From contig NZ_JAGQDE010000006.1 of assembly GCF_018069755.1 (NCBI RefSeq), positions 124,001 through 188,000 on the forward strand: DNA of 64,000 nt. Reading direction: 5' to 3'. Positions 25,757-34,515 of this stretch are shown in pieces. The DNA comes from Ideonella aquatica. GTDB taxonomy: Bacteria; Pseudomonadota; Gammaproteobacteria; Burkholderiales; Burkholderiaceae_C. The notes beneath the pieces are model-generated. The model ran no database searches. It had not been told where the DNA came from and worked only from the letters and a program-made list of their open reading frames with translations. Positions within the stretch are counted from its first letter, which is position 1; each line of letters opens with the position of its first letter. The position numbers and the translations under genes were made by a program.

Positions 25757-27205
25757 TTACCAACCAGAGGACCGGCGCCGCACTGTGACAGTCTGCTGTG
25801 GCAAGTAAATGGTCGAGACCTGATCGCCAATCTGAACCGCTGTGATCGCGTCGTCAGGTGGCCGGACGCAAGGCATCGAGACACAGGGCTCTTCGGTGTC
25901 GAGCCTGGCCAGCTGCCTGAGGCTGCGCCGATCTCGCACCGTCACGGCGGCCCCCAGGCGGCCATCCCTCAGCCAAAACTGCGCCTTGGCAACGTACGAC
26001 GGCGAACACAACAGTGCCTTGCTGTCATGCCATTCCCGCGCGATGACCTCGCGTCCATCCCAATCTCGCACATCCTCTAGACCATAGAGATCGCTCTTAC
26101 CTTTGGGGCACGGCGTCGCCGCCGTTTCGTCGCGGAGGTGGTTGTCCTGGGGAAGCTTCGGGGGCTTCACGGCCCGAAGCAACTGCTCATCAGGTCCGGT
26201 CATGTACTGGTGTCCAAGACGTTCACTATGGAAGGGACAGAGCTCCATGTAGCCACGGAACCCCGGCCGGGTGCGCAGTGTCTGCTCATACAGCACGGGC
26301 CCATGAGCCGTCGCCAACAGTCGGATCACCGCGCCACCCTGCGCCGCACGCACCTGCACCACCGGGATGTCTGCACTCGGGGTCAAGCGCTGCCAGAAGG
26401 CCATCCGTGAATCATCCTCCCAATCCACAACCCGCCATGCATGTCCTTCATGCATAGCGCCCAATTGGGCCGGCAGTGCGAAATGGACACGATCCTTGAT
26501 CTCCGGGTCGAGCGCCGGGTCGACATCGACGATCAGCGCGCTGTTGGCTGGCACCAGGTGACCTTCCACCAGCGTGAGCGGGACGCCACACGGCGGCTTC
26601 AGCGTGAAGGCCAGGCCCAGGGCGAGATCACGCTGGCGTTCAGGCAGGTTGGCGTTCCAGTACTGCCATGCATTCACGCCGAGCAGGCCCATCAAGCTGA
26701 CGGCGCCCAAGCCACCAAGCACCCTCAGGCCGCGAGGGCCAAGACGTCCTGACGCCACCGCTGATGCCGAGGCCAGCATCAACATGGACAGCACCCACAG
26801 GACCGCTCCCCACCCCCAGCTGGTGACGGCCAGCACCATGCCTGTTCCTTCGTCGCGCAGGACGCCTTGGAACCATGGCAGCGTCGCCGTCATCGCAAGC
26901 ATCCACAGCACCGAAGAGCCAGGCCGACCTCCTTTCAGCAACTGAGTGCAGGCGTGTGCAAAGAACGCGTTGGCATAGACTGCGAAGCCCATGCTGGCCC
27001 AGCCGAAGAAGGGGCCAATCATCAAAACCTCGGCGCCCAGCCAGGGCTCTCGCTCACGAGTCTGGAACGCTGGAAGCAGCAGCGACAGGCACCACAGACC
27101 CAGCGCCCAGTTGGCAAGGCGCCCACTCAATCGTGGATCCTCATTGCTGAGGCACTCATCCTGTTCGTCTTCCGACGGCGCCATGGACTGATCGGTGGAC
27201 GGCAT
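25757..27205 (-). CDS. orphan membrane protein with a large non-cytoplasmic domain
   Basis: About 482 residues. The first 190 hold about five hydrophobic segments (LANWALGLWCLSLLLPAF and others). The remaining 290 residues are soluble, with five or more Cys (CGVPL, ELCPF, TPCPK, LLCSP, EPCVSMPCV) that could form disulfides, suggesting a periplasmic position. I do not recognise any family. G+C and codon use look lower than in the neighbouring genes, so transfer is possible. No ribosome-binding site is obvious. The ATG at 27205 is chosen, with 27184 as alternative. It is convergent with the TonB receptor gene. Confidence 0.6.
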   Translation of the reverse strand: MPSTDQSMAPSEDEQDECLSNEDPRLSGRLANWALGLWCLSLLLPAFQTREREPWLGAEVLMIGPFFGWASMGFAVYANAFFAHACTQLLKGGRPGSSVLWMLAMTATLPWFQGVLRDEGTGMVLAVTSWGWGAVLWVLSMLMLASASAVASGRLGPRGLRVLGGLGAVSLMGLLGVNAWQYWNANLPERQRDLALGLAFTLKPPCGVPLTLVEGHLVPANSALIVDVDPALDPEIKDRVHFALPAQLGAMHEGHAWRVVDWEDDSRMAFWQRLTPSADIPVVQVRAAQGGAVIRLLATAHGPVLYEQTLRTRPGFRGYMELCPFHSERLGHQYMTGPDEQLLRAVKPPKLPQDNHLRDETAATPCPKGKSDLYGLEDVRDWDGREVIAREWHDSKALLCSPSYVAKAQFWLRDGRLGAAVTVRDRRSLRQLARLDTEEPCVSMPCVRPPDDAITAVQIGDQVSTIYLPQQTVTVRRRSSGW

Positions 27206-27299
27206 GACCAACAGTGTCAATCCACACGGCGTCCGAAGGCTCTCCCCCAGAAGGGGGATCTGTCATGCAGCGGCGGCGGCCGGCATGCCTTCGCCCGCA

Positions 27300-28425
27300 C
27301 TAGAGGCGACGGACGAACCCGGAAACGCGCTGCATCGCCTCCTGCAGCCGCTCCATCCCGGTGGCGTAGGTGAAGCGCACCCAGCGGTCGCGCTCATGCA
27401 CGCCGAAGTCCATGCCGGGCACGACGCAGACGCCGGCTTCGTCGAGCAGGCGGTTGGCGAACTGCTCGCCCGGCAGGCCCCAGCGCGAGACATCGGCGTA
27501 GACGTAGAAGGCGCCGTCGGGCTCGGTGGGAATCTCGAAACCCATCGCCCGCAGCGCAGGCACGACATAGTCGCGCCGGCGGGCGAACTCCTGGCGGCGC
27601 TGCTCGTAGATCGCCAGGCTCTCGGGCTCGAAGCAGCCCAGCGCGGCGTACTGCGCGGTGGCGGGCGGGCAGATGAACAGGTTCATCGCCAGCTTCTCGG
27701 CCAGCGGCACCAGCGCCTCGGGCAGCACCAGCCAGCCCAGGCGCCAGCCGGTCATGCAGAAGTACTTGCTGAAGCTGTTGATGACGATGACGTCGTCGCC
27801 CAGCGCCAGCGCGCTCCTGGGCGTGGGGCCGCCGTAGGTGAGCTGGTTGTAGATCTCATCAAACACCAGGAAGCCGCGCCGCTCGCGCACCGCATCCAGC
27901 ACGCGCTGCAGCGCCGCAGGCGCGATCGTGGTGCCGGTGGGGTTGGACGGCGAGGCCAGCATCACGCCGCGGGTGCGTGGGCCCCAGTGGGCGCGCACGT
28001 CGTCGCCATCGAGCTGGAAGCGTTGCTCGGGGCCGGCGGGGATCAGCCGCGTCGTGCCGTCGAAGGCGCTGACGAAGTGGCGGTTGCATGGGTAGGTGGG
28101 GTCGGGCATCAGCACCTCGTCGCCCACCCCCACCAGCAGCGCGCAGGCCAGCTGCAGCGCGCCGGAGGCGCCGGCGGTAGTGCGCCGAGATCGCCTCGCG
28201 CAGCGGCGTGATGCCGCTGTACGAGGTGTAGCGCGTGCGGCCCTCGGCCACCGCGCGGTTCAGCGCCTCGACCACTGCGGGCGGTGCGGTGAAGTCGGGC
28301 TCGCCCACGCTCATCTGGATGATCGGCCGGCCTTCGGCGGCCAGCGCGTCGGCGCGGCGGAACAGCGCCATCGCGTGGAAGGGGTCGATCGCGTCGACGC
28401 GGGCGGCGGTGGGGTAGGGCAGCAT
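27300..28425 (-). pseudogene. PLP-dependent aminotransferase broken by a small deletion
   Basis: Both halves of a class I aminotransferase are present but in different frames. The 5' part reads MLPYPTAARVDAIDPFHAMALFRRA..., EPDFTAPPAVVEAL and ISAHYR. After about 28172-28178 the frame changes and continues as ASGALQLACALLVGVGDEV, then MPDPTYPCNRHFV, SNPTGT and the PLP lysine in INSFSKYFCMTGWRLGW to a normal end. Family members have about 15 more residues (ending VVTAG) between HYR and ASGAL. The missing piece looks like a deletion of 3n+2 bases at a short ACCGC repeat. No complete product can be made unless the assembly is wrong here. Confidence 0.8.
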
Positions 28426-28448
28426 GGGTGGATCCAGGAGTGAGGGCC

Positions 28449-29507
28449 TCACGGCCACAGCAGGTTCATCCAGTCGGGCGCCGAGGTGTCGGCGTCCTCG
28501 TCGCGGTTGCTCAGCACCAGCAGGGCCTCGCCGGTGGCGGGGCGGCGCAGGCACAGCGCACGAAAGCCGGCATAGGCACCGCCGTGGAAGACCACGTCGT
28601 GCCCGCCACGCGGCAGCACCTCCAGGCCAAAGCGGTAGCTCTGGCCGGGCGGGGCAAAGCGGGCATCGTCGGCCATGGCGCGCGCCAGCAGGCTGTGCGG
28701 GCCGCGGGCCTGCCAGTCGGCCCACCACGCGGCCTCGGCGCGCTCCAGGTCGGCCAGCGTGGACCACAGGCCGCCGTCGCCCCAGCTGCCCAGCGGCACC
28801 GGCTGGTCGCGCCAGGCACCGGCCGGGTCGCGCGCATAGCTGCGGGCGCGGCGCGGCAGCACGCGCCAGGGGTCGCGCTCGAAGCCGGTGTCGCGCAGGC
28901 CCCAGGGGCCGAACAAGCGTTGCTGCGCCAGCTCGGCCAGGCTCAGCCCGCTGATCTGCTGCAGGCGCTCGGCCAGCAGCACGTAGTTGCTGTTGCTGTA
29001 CTCGTAGCGCTCACCGGGCACGAAACGCGGGCCGCCGCTGCGGGCGATCAGCGCCAGCGCCTGGGCCTGATCGACCAGGTCGTTCTCGTGGTGGGCCAGT
29101 TGTGCGTGCCACAGCGCCAGGTAGTCGGGCAGGCCGCTGGTGTGGCGCAGCGCATGGCCGATGCGGACCGGGTGGTCGACCTCGGCCAGTGCCGGCAGCT
29201 GCGCGCGCAGGTCCTCCATCAGGTCCAGCTGCCCGTCGGCCACGGCCTGCAGCACCAGCGCCGCCACCCAGGGCTTGGCCTCGGAGGCCAGGTAGAAACG
29301 GGTGTGCTCGGTCAGCGGGGCGTCCCACTCCAGGTGAGCGCAGCCCTGCACCTGGCGGCGCAGCACCTGCCCCTGCTGCAGCCAGGCCAGCGCGAAGCCC
29401 GGCGCCTGCGGCGACACGGCGCGCTCGGCCAGCGCCCGGTCCAGCCGCGCCAGCGCGGGCGTGGGCTCAGACAGGGGATGGGGCGGGGGCGCAGACTCGG
29501 GCAGCAT
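28449..29507 (-). CDS. serine hydrolase, beta-lactamase/DD-peptidase fold
   Basis: A 352-residue protein of the class C beta-lactamase/esterase fold. The nucleophile motif SEAK (Ser75, Lys78), the YSN motif in ERYEYSNSNY and the HGG motif in VVFHGGAYAG (replacing KTG) are all in place. RHTSGLPDYLAL is the usual segment before the middle motif. There is no obvious signal peptide, so a cytoplasmic esterase or peptidase is more likely than a cell-wall enzyme. It starts only 32 bases from the divergent flavin oxidoreductase gene, and ends 24 bases before the broken aminotransferase on the same strand. Confidence 0.85.
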   Translation of the reverse strand: MLPESAPPPHPLSEPTPALARLDRALAERAVSPQAPGFALAWLQQGQVLRRQVQGCAHLEWDAPLTEHTRFYLASEAKPWVAALVLQAVADGQLDLMEDLRAQLPALAEVDHPVRIGHALRHTSGLPDYLALWHAQLAHHENDLVDQAQALALIARSGGPRFVPGERYEYSNSNYVLLAERLQQISGLSLAELAQQRLFGPWGLRDTGFERDPWRVLPRRARSYARDPAGAWRDQPVPLGSWGDGGLWSTLADLERAEAAWWADWQARGPHSLLARAMADDARFAPPGQSYRFGLEVLPRGGHDVVFHGGAYAGFRALCLRRPATGEALLVLSNRDEDADTSAPDWMNLLWP

Positions 29508-29539
29508 CGGGCGTCTTCTCAGCAGGACCTTGCATTGTC

Positions 29540-31438
29540 ATGGACGGCACTGGCCACATCACGCGTCGCGATTTGATCCATGGGGCTGCGCTGTCCGCGC
29601 TGGGTGCGTCGGCGCAGGCCGGCGGCTTCGCGGGCCAGACCGACGCCGACAACGCCGTGGCCCACGCCTGGCGCGACCAGCCCAGCCGCTGGGACAACCA
29701 GGCCGTGCTGCGCGACGAGGACGAGCCCGACCTGCTGGTGGTGGGCGCGGGCATCAGCGGCCTGGCGGGCGCCTGGTGGTTTCGCGAACACGCCGGGCGG
29801 CCAGTGACGATCCGTGTGCTGGAGGCCGCCAGCGAGCTGGGCGGCCATGCGCGGCGCAACACGTTCACCAGCCGCAGCGGCGCCACGCTGATCGGCTATG
29901 GCGGCTCGCAGTCGCTGGATTCGCCCTCGCTGTTCTCGCCGGCGGTGCATGCGCTGCTGCGGGGCGTGGGCGTGGACCTGCAGCGCTTTGACACCGCCTT
30001 CGACCAGGGCTGGCACCAGCGCCACGGCCTGAGCAGCCAGGCCGTGCACTTCGGCCGCGCCGACTGGGGCCAGGCGCGCACGGTGTGGCGCGCACCGGGC
30101 GAGGCGCCCGCCGCCTGGCTGGCGCGCACACCGCTGGGTGCCAGGGCACAGCGGGTGCTGGCGCGGCTGTTCGACGAGACGTCCACCCACAACCCGCTGC
30201 CCGGCCTGCGCAGCCGCAGCGCACGCGCGGCGGTGCTGGCGCGGCAGACCTATGCACAGTTCCTGCGCCGCGGCTGGGGCGCCGATAGCGAGGCGCTGCG
30301 CTGGTTCCAGGTCTCGACCCAGGGCTATTTCGGCGTGGGCATCGACGCCACCACCGCACTCGACGCCTGGGCCGTCGGCCTGCCCGGCTTCCAGGCGCTG
30401 GACCTGGGCGAGCGACCCTTTGCCGCCAATTCGCCCAGCGGCCGGCAGCTCAGGCTCAGCACCGACGACTACATCCACCACTTCCCCGACGGCAATGCCG
30501 GCGTGGTGCGGGCACTGCTGCGCGCGCTGCTGCCCGCCGCGCTGCCCGGCGCCGAGGGCATGGATGGCCTGGTCGATGCGCCGCTGCTGCACGATCGCCT
30601 GGACGAGCCCGGCCAGCCGCTGCGCATCGGCCTGCGCCACACGGTGGTGGGCCTGCGCCACCTGGGCCCGCCGGGCGCAGCGCAGCGGGTGGAGCTGCGC
30701 TACCTGGACCCGCAGGGCCGTCTGCGCAGCGTGCGTGCCAAGCAGGTGCTGCTGGCCTGCTGGCACCGCGTGATCGCGCGTCTGACCGACGAGCTGCCCG
30801 CCGCGCAGCGCCGCGCGCTGGACGACCAGGTCAAGGTGCCGCTGCTCTACACCAATGTGCTGCTGTCGAACTGGCGCGCGTTCAAGGCGGCAGGCATCTC
30901 GGGCATCCGCTGCGTGGACGGCTTCTGGGGCGACGTGGCGCTGGACTTTCCGGTGGCGCTGGGCCGCCAGCGGCCGCCCGCATCGCCAGACGAGCCCATC
31001 CTGCTGCACCTGGGCAAGGTGGTGGTGCCGGGGGGCGGCGCCCCGGCGCGCGAGCAGGCCGCGGCGGGCCGCAAGCAACTGCTGGGCTGGGACTTCGGCT
31101 TCATCGAGGGCCAGGTCCGCACGCTGCTCGACGAGGCGCTGGGCGCGCACGGCTTTGACAGCGCACGCGACATCGAGGCCATCACCGTCAACCGCTGGGC
31201 CCACGGCTACGCCTACGAGTACATGCGCCCCTGGGACGCCTGGTGGCCGCGCGGCCCGCTGCCCTGCGAGACCGCGCGCCGCGGCTGGGGCCGGGTGGCG
31301 ATTGCCAACAGCGATGCCGGCGCCTACGCCTATGCACACAGCGCGATCGATCAGGCCACGCGCGCAGTGCAGGAGCTGCTGCCCGCCGCGCGCCTGCCGG
31401 AGTGGCAGCGCTTTCCGGGCCCGGCCATGCCCAGCTGA
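29540..31438 (+). CDS. Tat-exported FAD-dependent amine oxidoreductase (spermidine dehydrogenase-like)
   Basis: A 632-residue flavoprotein. Arg9-Arg10 in ITRRDLIHGAALSALGASAQA form a Tat-type signal. The FAD-binding VVGAGISGLAG (residues 67-77) and the ELGGHARRNTF segment follow, and the C-terminus has WAHGYAYEY and VAIANSDAGAYAYAHSA with the second FAD contact. Length, Tat signal and C-terminal segments resemble Pseudomonas spermidine dehydrogenase, so oxidation of a polyamine or other amine in the periplasm is the best guess. It is followed 18 bases later by a patatin gene and probably shares its transcript. Confidence 0.82.
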   Translation: MDGTGHITRRDLIHGAALSALGASAQAGGFAGQTDADNAVAHAWRDQPSRWDNQAVLRDEDEPDLLVVGAGISGLAGAWWFREHAGRPVTIRVLEAASELGGHARRNTFTSRSGATLIGYGGSQSLDSPSLFSPAVHALLRGVGVDLQRFDTAFDQGWHQRHGLSSQAVHFGRADWGQARTVWRAPGEAPAAWLARTPLGARAQRVLARLFDETSTHNPLPGLRSRSARAAVLARQTYAQFLRRGWGADSEALRWFQVSTQGYFGVGIDATTALDAWAVGLPGFQALDLGERPFAANSPSGRQLRLSTDDYIHHFPDGNAGVVRALLRALLPAALPGAEGMDGLVDAPLLHDRLDEPGQPLRIGLRHTVVGLRHLGPPGAAQRVELRYLDPQGRLRSVRAKQVLLACWHRVIARLTDELPAAQRRALDDQVKVPLLYTNVLLSNWRAFKAAGISGIRCVDGFWGDVALDFPVALGRQRPPASPDEPILLHLGKVVVPGGGAPAREQAAAGRKQLLGWDFGFIEGQVRTLLDEALGAHGFDSARDIEAITVNRWAHGYAYEYMRPWDAWWPRGPLPCETARRGWGRVAIANSDAGAYAYAHSAIDQATRAVQELLPAARLPEWQRFPGPAMPS

Positions 31439-31456
31439 CACCCCAGGGAGACAACG

Positions 31457-33532
31457 ATGGACGAACACTGCGACCTGGTCATGAAGGGCGGCATCACCAG
31501 CGGCGTGGTCTACCCGCGGCTGGTGGCCGAGCTGGCCACGCGCTACCGCTTCAAGAACATTGGCGGCACCTCGGCCGGGGCGATCGCGGCGGGGGCCTGC
31601 GCCGCGGCCGAGTATGGCCGCCGCCACGGCCACGACCAGGCCTTTGAGCAACTGGGCGAGCTGCCGCAGCAGCTGGGCGAACCGATCACGCCCGAGGGCC
31701 GCACGCGGCTGTTCTCGCTATTCCGTCCCACACCGGCGCTGCGTCGGCACTTTGCGGTGATGGTGGGCGCGCTCAACGCCGGCCCGCGCGACGCCGCCCG
31801 CGCCGTGCTGTGGAGCCTGGTGAAGATGCAGGCCGGTCTGGTGCTGCTGGCGCTGGCCCTGGGCAGTGTGCTGCTGTGGCCGCTGCTGCAGGCGGTGGCG
31901 CCGGCCCTGCCCACCGCCGCGATGGCCACCGGCGGTGCCACGGCCATGGCCGTCTGTGCCCTGGCCGCCGCGCTGGCCAGTCGCGCGCTGCTGCACGGTC
32001 ATGCCTTGCGCGCGGCCGGCGTGGCCACGCTGGCGGTGGGCGCGCTGGCGGTCTTCCTGCGCCTGCTGGCGCCGGACACCGGCTGGCCGGCCGCGCTGGG
32101 CCACGGCCTGGCCGTGTGGCTGGTGGCGCTGCTGTGGATGCTGCCGGTGCTGGGCGTGGTGGGCTGGCGCTTCGGCCGCGGCCTGCTGGCCGGGCTGCAT
32201 GCCAACGGCTACGGGCTGTGCAGCGGCCAGGGCGACGAGCGCACGCCCACCGATCAGCCGGCGCTGACCGACTGGCTCACCGGCTACTTCAACACCCTGG
32301 CCGGCAAGGCGCCCGACGGGCCGCCGCTGCGCTTTGGCGAGCTGTGGGGCCATGACGACCCCGAGCAGCCGCGCGAGATCAACCTCGAGGTGATGACCAG
32401 CGCGGTGAGCCAGCAGATGGTCTACGGCATCCCGCTGCGCCCCGGCACGCCGCGCTTCTTCTATGACCCGGTGGAGTGGGCGCGGCTGTTCCCGCCCGCG
32501 GTGATGCAGGCGCTGGACGAGGCCCTGCGCGCCCACCCCGAAGGCGATGGCAGCGAGCCGCTGCGCGAGGGCAGCCGCGTGCTGGGCCCCGAGGGCCGGC
32601 CGCTGCGCCCGCTGCCACGCCGCGCCGACTGGCCGGTGGTGGTGGCGGTGCGCATGAGCCTGAGCTTTCCGGTGCTGCTGTCGGCGGTGCCGCTGTACGC
32701 GATCGACTGGAGCCTGAAGAGCAATGCGCAGTGCCGCCAGGCGATCGACGCCGCCGCCACGCCCGACGAGCGCGCCGCCCACCCGCTGCAGGCCAAGCGC
32801 ATCTGGTTCTCGGACGGCGGCATCGGCAGCAACATGCCGCTGCACCTGTTCGACGCGCTGCTGCCCGGCCACCCCACCTTTGCCGTCAACCTGAAGACCG
32901 CCCACCCCGACTACCCGATCCACGACCAGGTGCCGGGCAACGAGGGCGGCCGCGTCTACCTGCCCGTGGACAACCGCGGGGGCAGCCAGCGCTTCTGGAA
33001 CGCCCCGAACGATGCCGCGCCGCTGGGCGGGCTGGTCGGCTTCCTGGCCTCGATCGTCGACACCATGCAGAACTGGCGCGACGAGATCCAGTTCCCCTAC
33101 CCGGGCTTTCGCGACCGCATCGTGCAGATCAGCCAGCGCCCCGACGAGGGCGGCCTGAACCTGGACATGCCGCCGAAGAACATCGAGGCGCTGTCGGGCG
33201 CCGGGGCCATGGCCGCGGCGCGCCTGATCGACCGCTTCCACCCGGCCGGGGCCGAGGGCGGCGAAGGCTGGCGCAACCACGAGCAGGTGCGGCTGGGCAC
33301 CTTCCTGGGCACGGTGCAGCCGGGCAGCGCGTCGCTGGCGCCGTCGCTGGCCTCGGGCGAATGGACCCCGCTGCTAAAGAACCTGCGCTACGACGCGCCG
33401 CAACGCGCGCTGGCTGGCGAGTTCATGGATGTGCTGAACCAGCTGGCCCAGCTGGGCCCAGACAGCGGCCTGTCGCTGGAAAGCGGCGCGCTCAAGCCGC
33501 TGGCGCAGATCCGCATCACGCCACGGATCTGA
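31457..33532 (+). CDS. patatin-like phospholipase with an inserted membrane region
   Basis: A 691-residue protein. The patatin nucleophile is Ser39 in GGTSAG (residues 36-41), with the oxyanion segment MKGGITSGVVYP before it and the catalytic Asp453 in DGGIGSN. Between them lies an insertion of about four hydrophobic helices (residues 118-238), and the EVMTSAVSQQ segment and VAVRMSLSFP resemble normal patatin helices. It probably acts on phospholipids at the inner membrane. The ribosome-binding site CAGGGAG precedes the ATG. The gene pairs with the upstream flavin oxidoreductase. The substrate and the purpose of the membrane insertion are unknown. Confidence 0.87.
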   Translation: MDEHCDLVMKGGITSGVVYPRLVAELATRYRFKNIGGTSAGAIAAGACAAAEYGRRHGHDQAFEQLGELPQQLGEPITPEGRTRLFSLFRPTPALRRHFAVMVGALNAGPRDAARAVLWSLVKMQAGLVLLALALGSVLLWPLLQAVAPALPTAAMATGGATAMAVCALAAALASRALLHGHALRAAGVATLAVGALAVFLRLLAPDTGWPAALGHGLAVWLVALLWMLPVLGVVGWRFGRGLLAGLHANGYGLCSGQGDERTPTDQPALTDWLTGYFNTLAGKAPDGPPLRFGELWGHDDPEQPREINLEVMTSAVSQQMVYGIPLRPGTPRFFYDPVEWARLFPPAVMQALDEALRAHPEGDGSEPLREGSRVLGPEGRPLRPLPRRADWPVVVAVRMSLSFPVLLSAVPLYAIDWSLKSNAQCRQAIDAAATPDERAAHPLQAKRIWFSDGGIGSNMPLHLFDALLPGHPTFAVNLKTAHPDYPIHDQVPGNEGGRVYLPVDNRGGSQRFWNAPNDAAPLGGLVGFLASIVDTMQNWRDEIQFPYPGFRDRIVQISQRPDEGGLNLDMPPKNIEALSGAGAMAAARLIDRFHPAGAEGGEGWRNHEQVRLGTFLGTVQPGSASLAPSLASGEWTPLLKNLRYDAPQRALAGEFMDVLNQLAQLGPDSGLSLESGALKPLAQIRITPRI

Positions 33533-34426
33533 TCAGCGCCGGCTGGCCAGCCACACGCCGCCCAGCACCAGCACGCTGCCGCCCAGGAAGCGCGCCTCGA
33601 TCGGCTCGCCCAGCAGGAACAGGCCCAGCACCACGCCGAACACCGGCGTGAGAAAGCTGAACGCCCCCAGCGGCGCGGCCTGGTAGTGGCGCAGCAGCCA
33701 GAACCAGACCAGGAAGCTGGCGCTGGACACCACCAGGCTCTGGAACGCCAGGTGGGCCCAGGCCAGCGGCACCGGTGTGAAGCGCGCTTCACCCAGCAGC
33801 CATGCCGCCGGCAGCAGCAGCGCGCAGGCCAGGCCCAGCTGCCACATCAGCGTCTCGGCTGGCGGCGCGCTCGACAGGCTGGAGCAGCGGATGCACACCG
33901 TGGTCGCACCCCACGAGGCACCGGCCAGCAGGGCCAGCAGGTCACCCAGCAGCACCGCCGGGGCCTCGGGCATCGCGCCCTGCGGCGCGCGGCCCAGGAA
34001 GGCCAGCGCGATGCCCACGAAGGCCAGGCCGATGCCCAGCCACTGGCGCCGCACCAGGCGCTCGGCCGGCAGCCGCCAGTGCAGGCCCACGGCGGCGAAG
34101 ATCGGCGAGGTGTAGAGCAGCACCACCACGTGCGAGGCGTGCGTGAGTTTCAGCGCCTGCGCCACCATCAGATATTCGATGGCGAACAGCGCGCCGGCCA
34201 GCACCCCGGGGCGCCAGCGCGTCAGGCCCGATTGCCGCCACGCGGCCCAGCCGCCGCCCAGCGCCATGATCAACACGAGCGCGATGCCCGAGCGCAGGCC
34301 GATCATCGTGGCCGGGCTGACCAGCGGCGCCGCGGCCTTCAGCGAGATCTGCTGCAGGCCCCAGGTCAGACACAGCAGCAGCATCAGGCCGCTGGCACGG
34401 CCATCGAGGGGAAGTCGTCGATCCAT
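33533..34426 (-). CDS. EamA/DMT-family transporter
   Basis: A 297-residue protein with ten hydrophobic segments in two EamA repeats. The first starts LMLLLCLTWGLQQISLKAAAP, and the second has GASWGATTVCIRCSSL and PVFGVVLGLFLLGEPIEARFLGG. Family members export metabolites such as amino acids. The ATG at 34426 is chosen, since the upstream extension to 34525 is polar and overlaps the divergent beta-glucosidase promoter region. It is convergent with the patatin gene, with stop codons 3 bases apart. Confidence 0.85.
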   Translation of the reverse strand: MDRRLPLDGRASGLMLLLCLTWGLQQISLKAAAPLVSPATMIGLRSGIALVLIMALGGGWAAWRQSGLTRWRPGVLAGALFAIEYLMVAQALKLTHASHVVVLLYTSPIFAAVGLHWRLPAERLVRRQWLGIGLAFVGIALAFLGRAPQGAMPEAPAVLLGDLLALLAGASWGATTVCIRCSSLSSAPPAETLMWQLGLACALLLPAAWLLGEARFTPVPLAWAHLAFQSLVVSSASFLVWFWLLRHYQAAPLGAFSFLTPVFGVVLGLFLLGEPIEARFLGGSVLVLGGVWLASRR

Positions 34427-34515
34427 CGGGCTGGATTGTCGGGGCAGACCCGGGCCTGGGCCGGGGCCGTGGCGGGCTACAGTCGGCGCGCCTGCGTTCC
34501 GACCACCGTGCCTCC

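Noticed and set aside
27859-28767. Continuous long frame joining the aminotransferase N-terminus with upstream sequence
   Set aside because: The upstream half is antisense-free shadow of the serine hydrolase in another frame. Only the part from 28425 downward resembles an aminotransferase.
29519-31651. 710-codon open frame antisense to the flavin oxidoreductase gene
   Set aside because: The sense strand has a Tat signal and FAD motifs. The antisense protein has no recognisable pattern and spans two sense genes.
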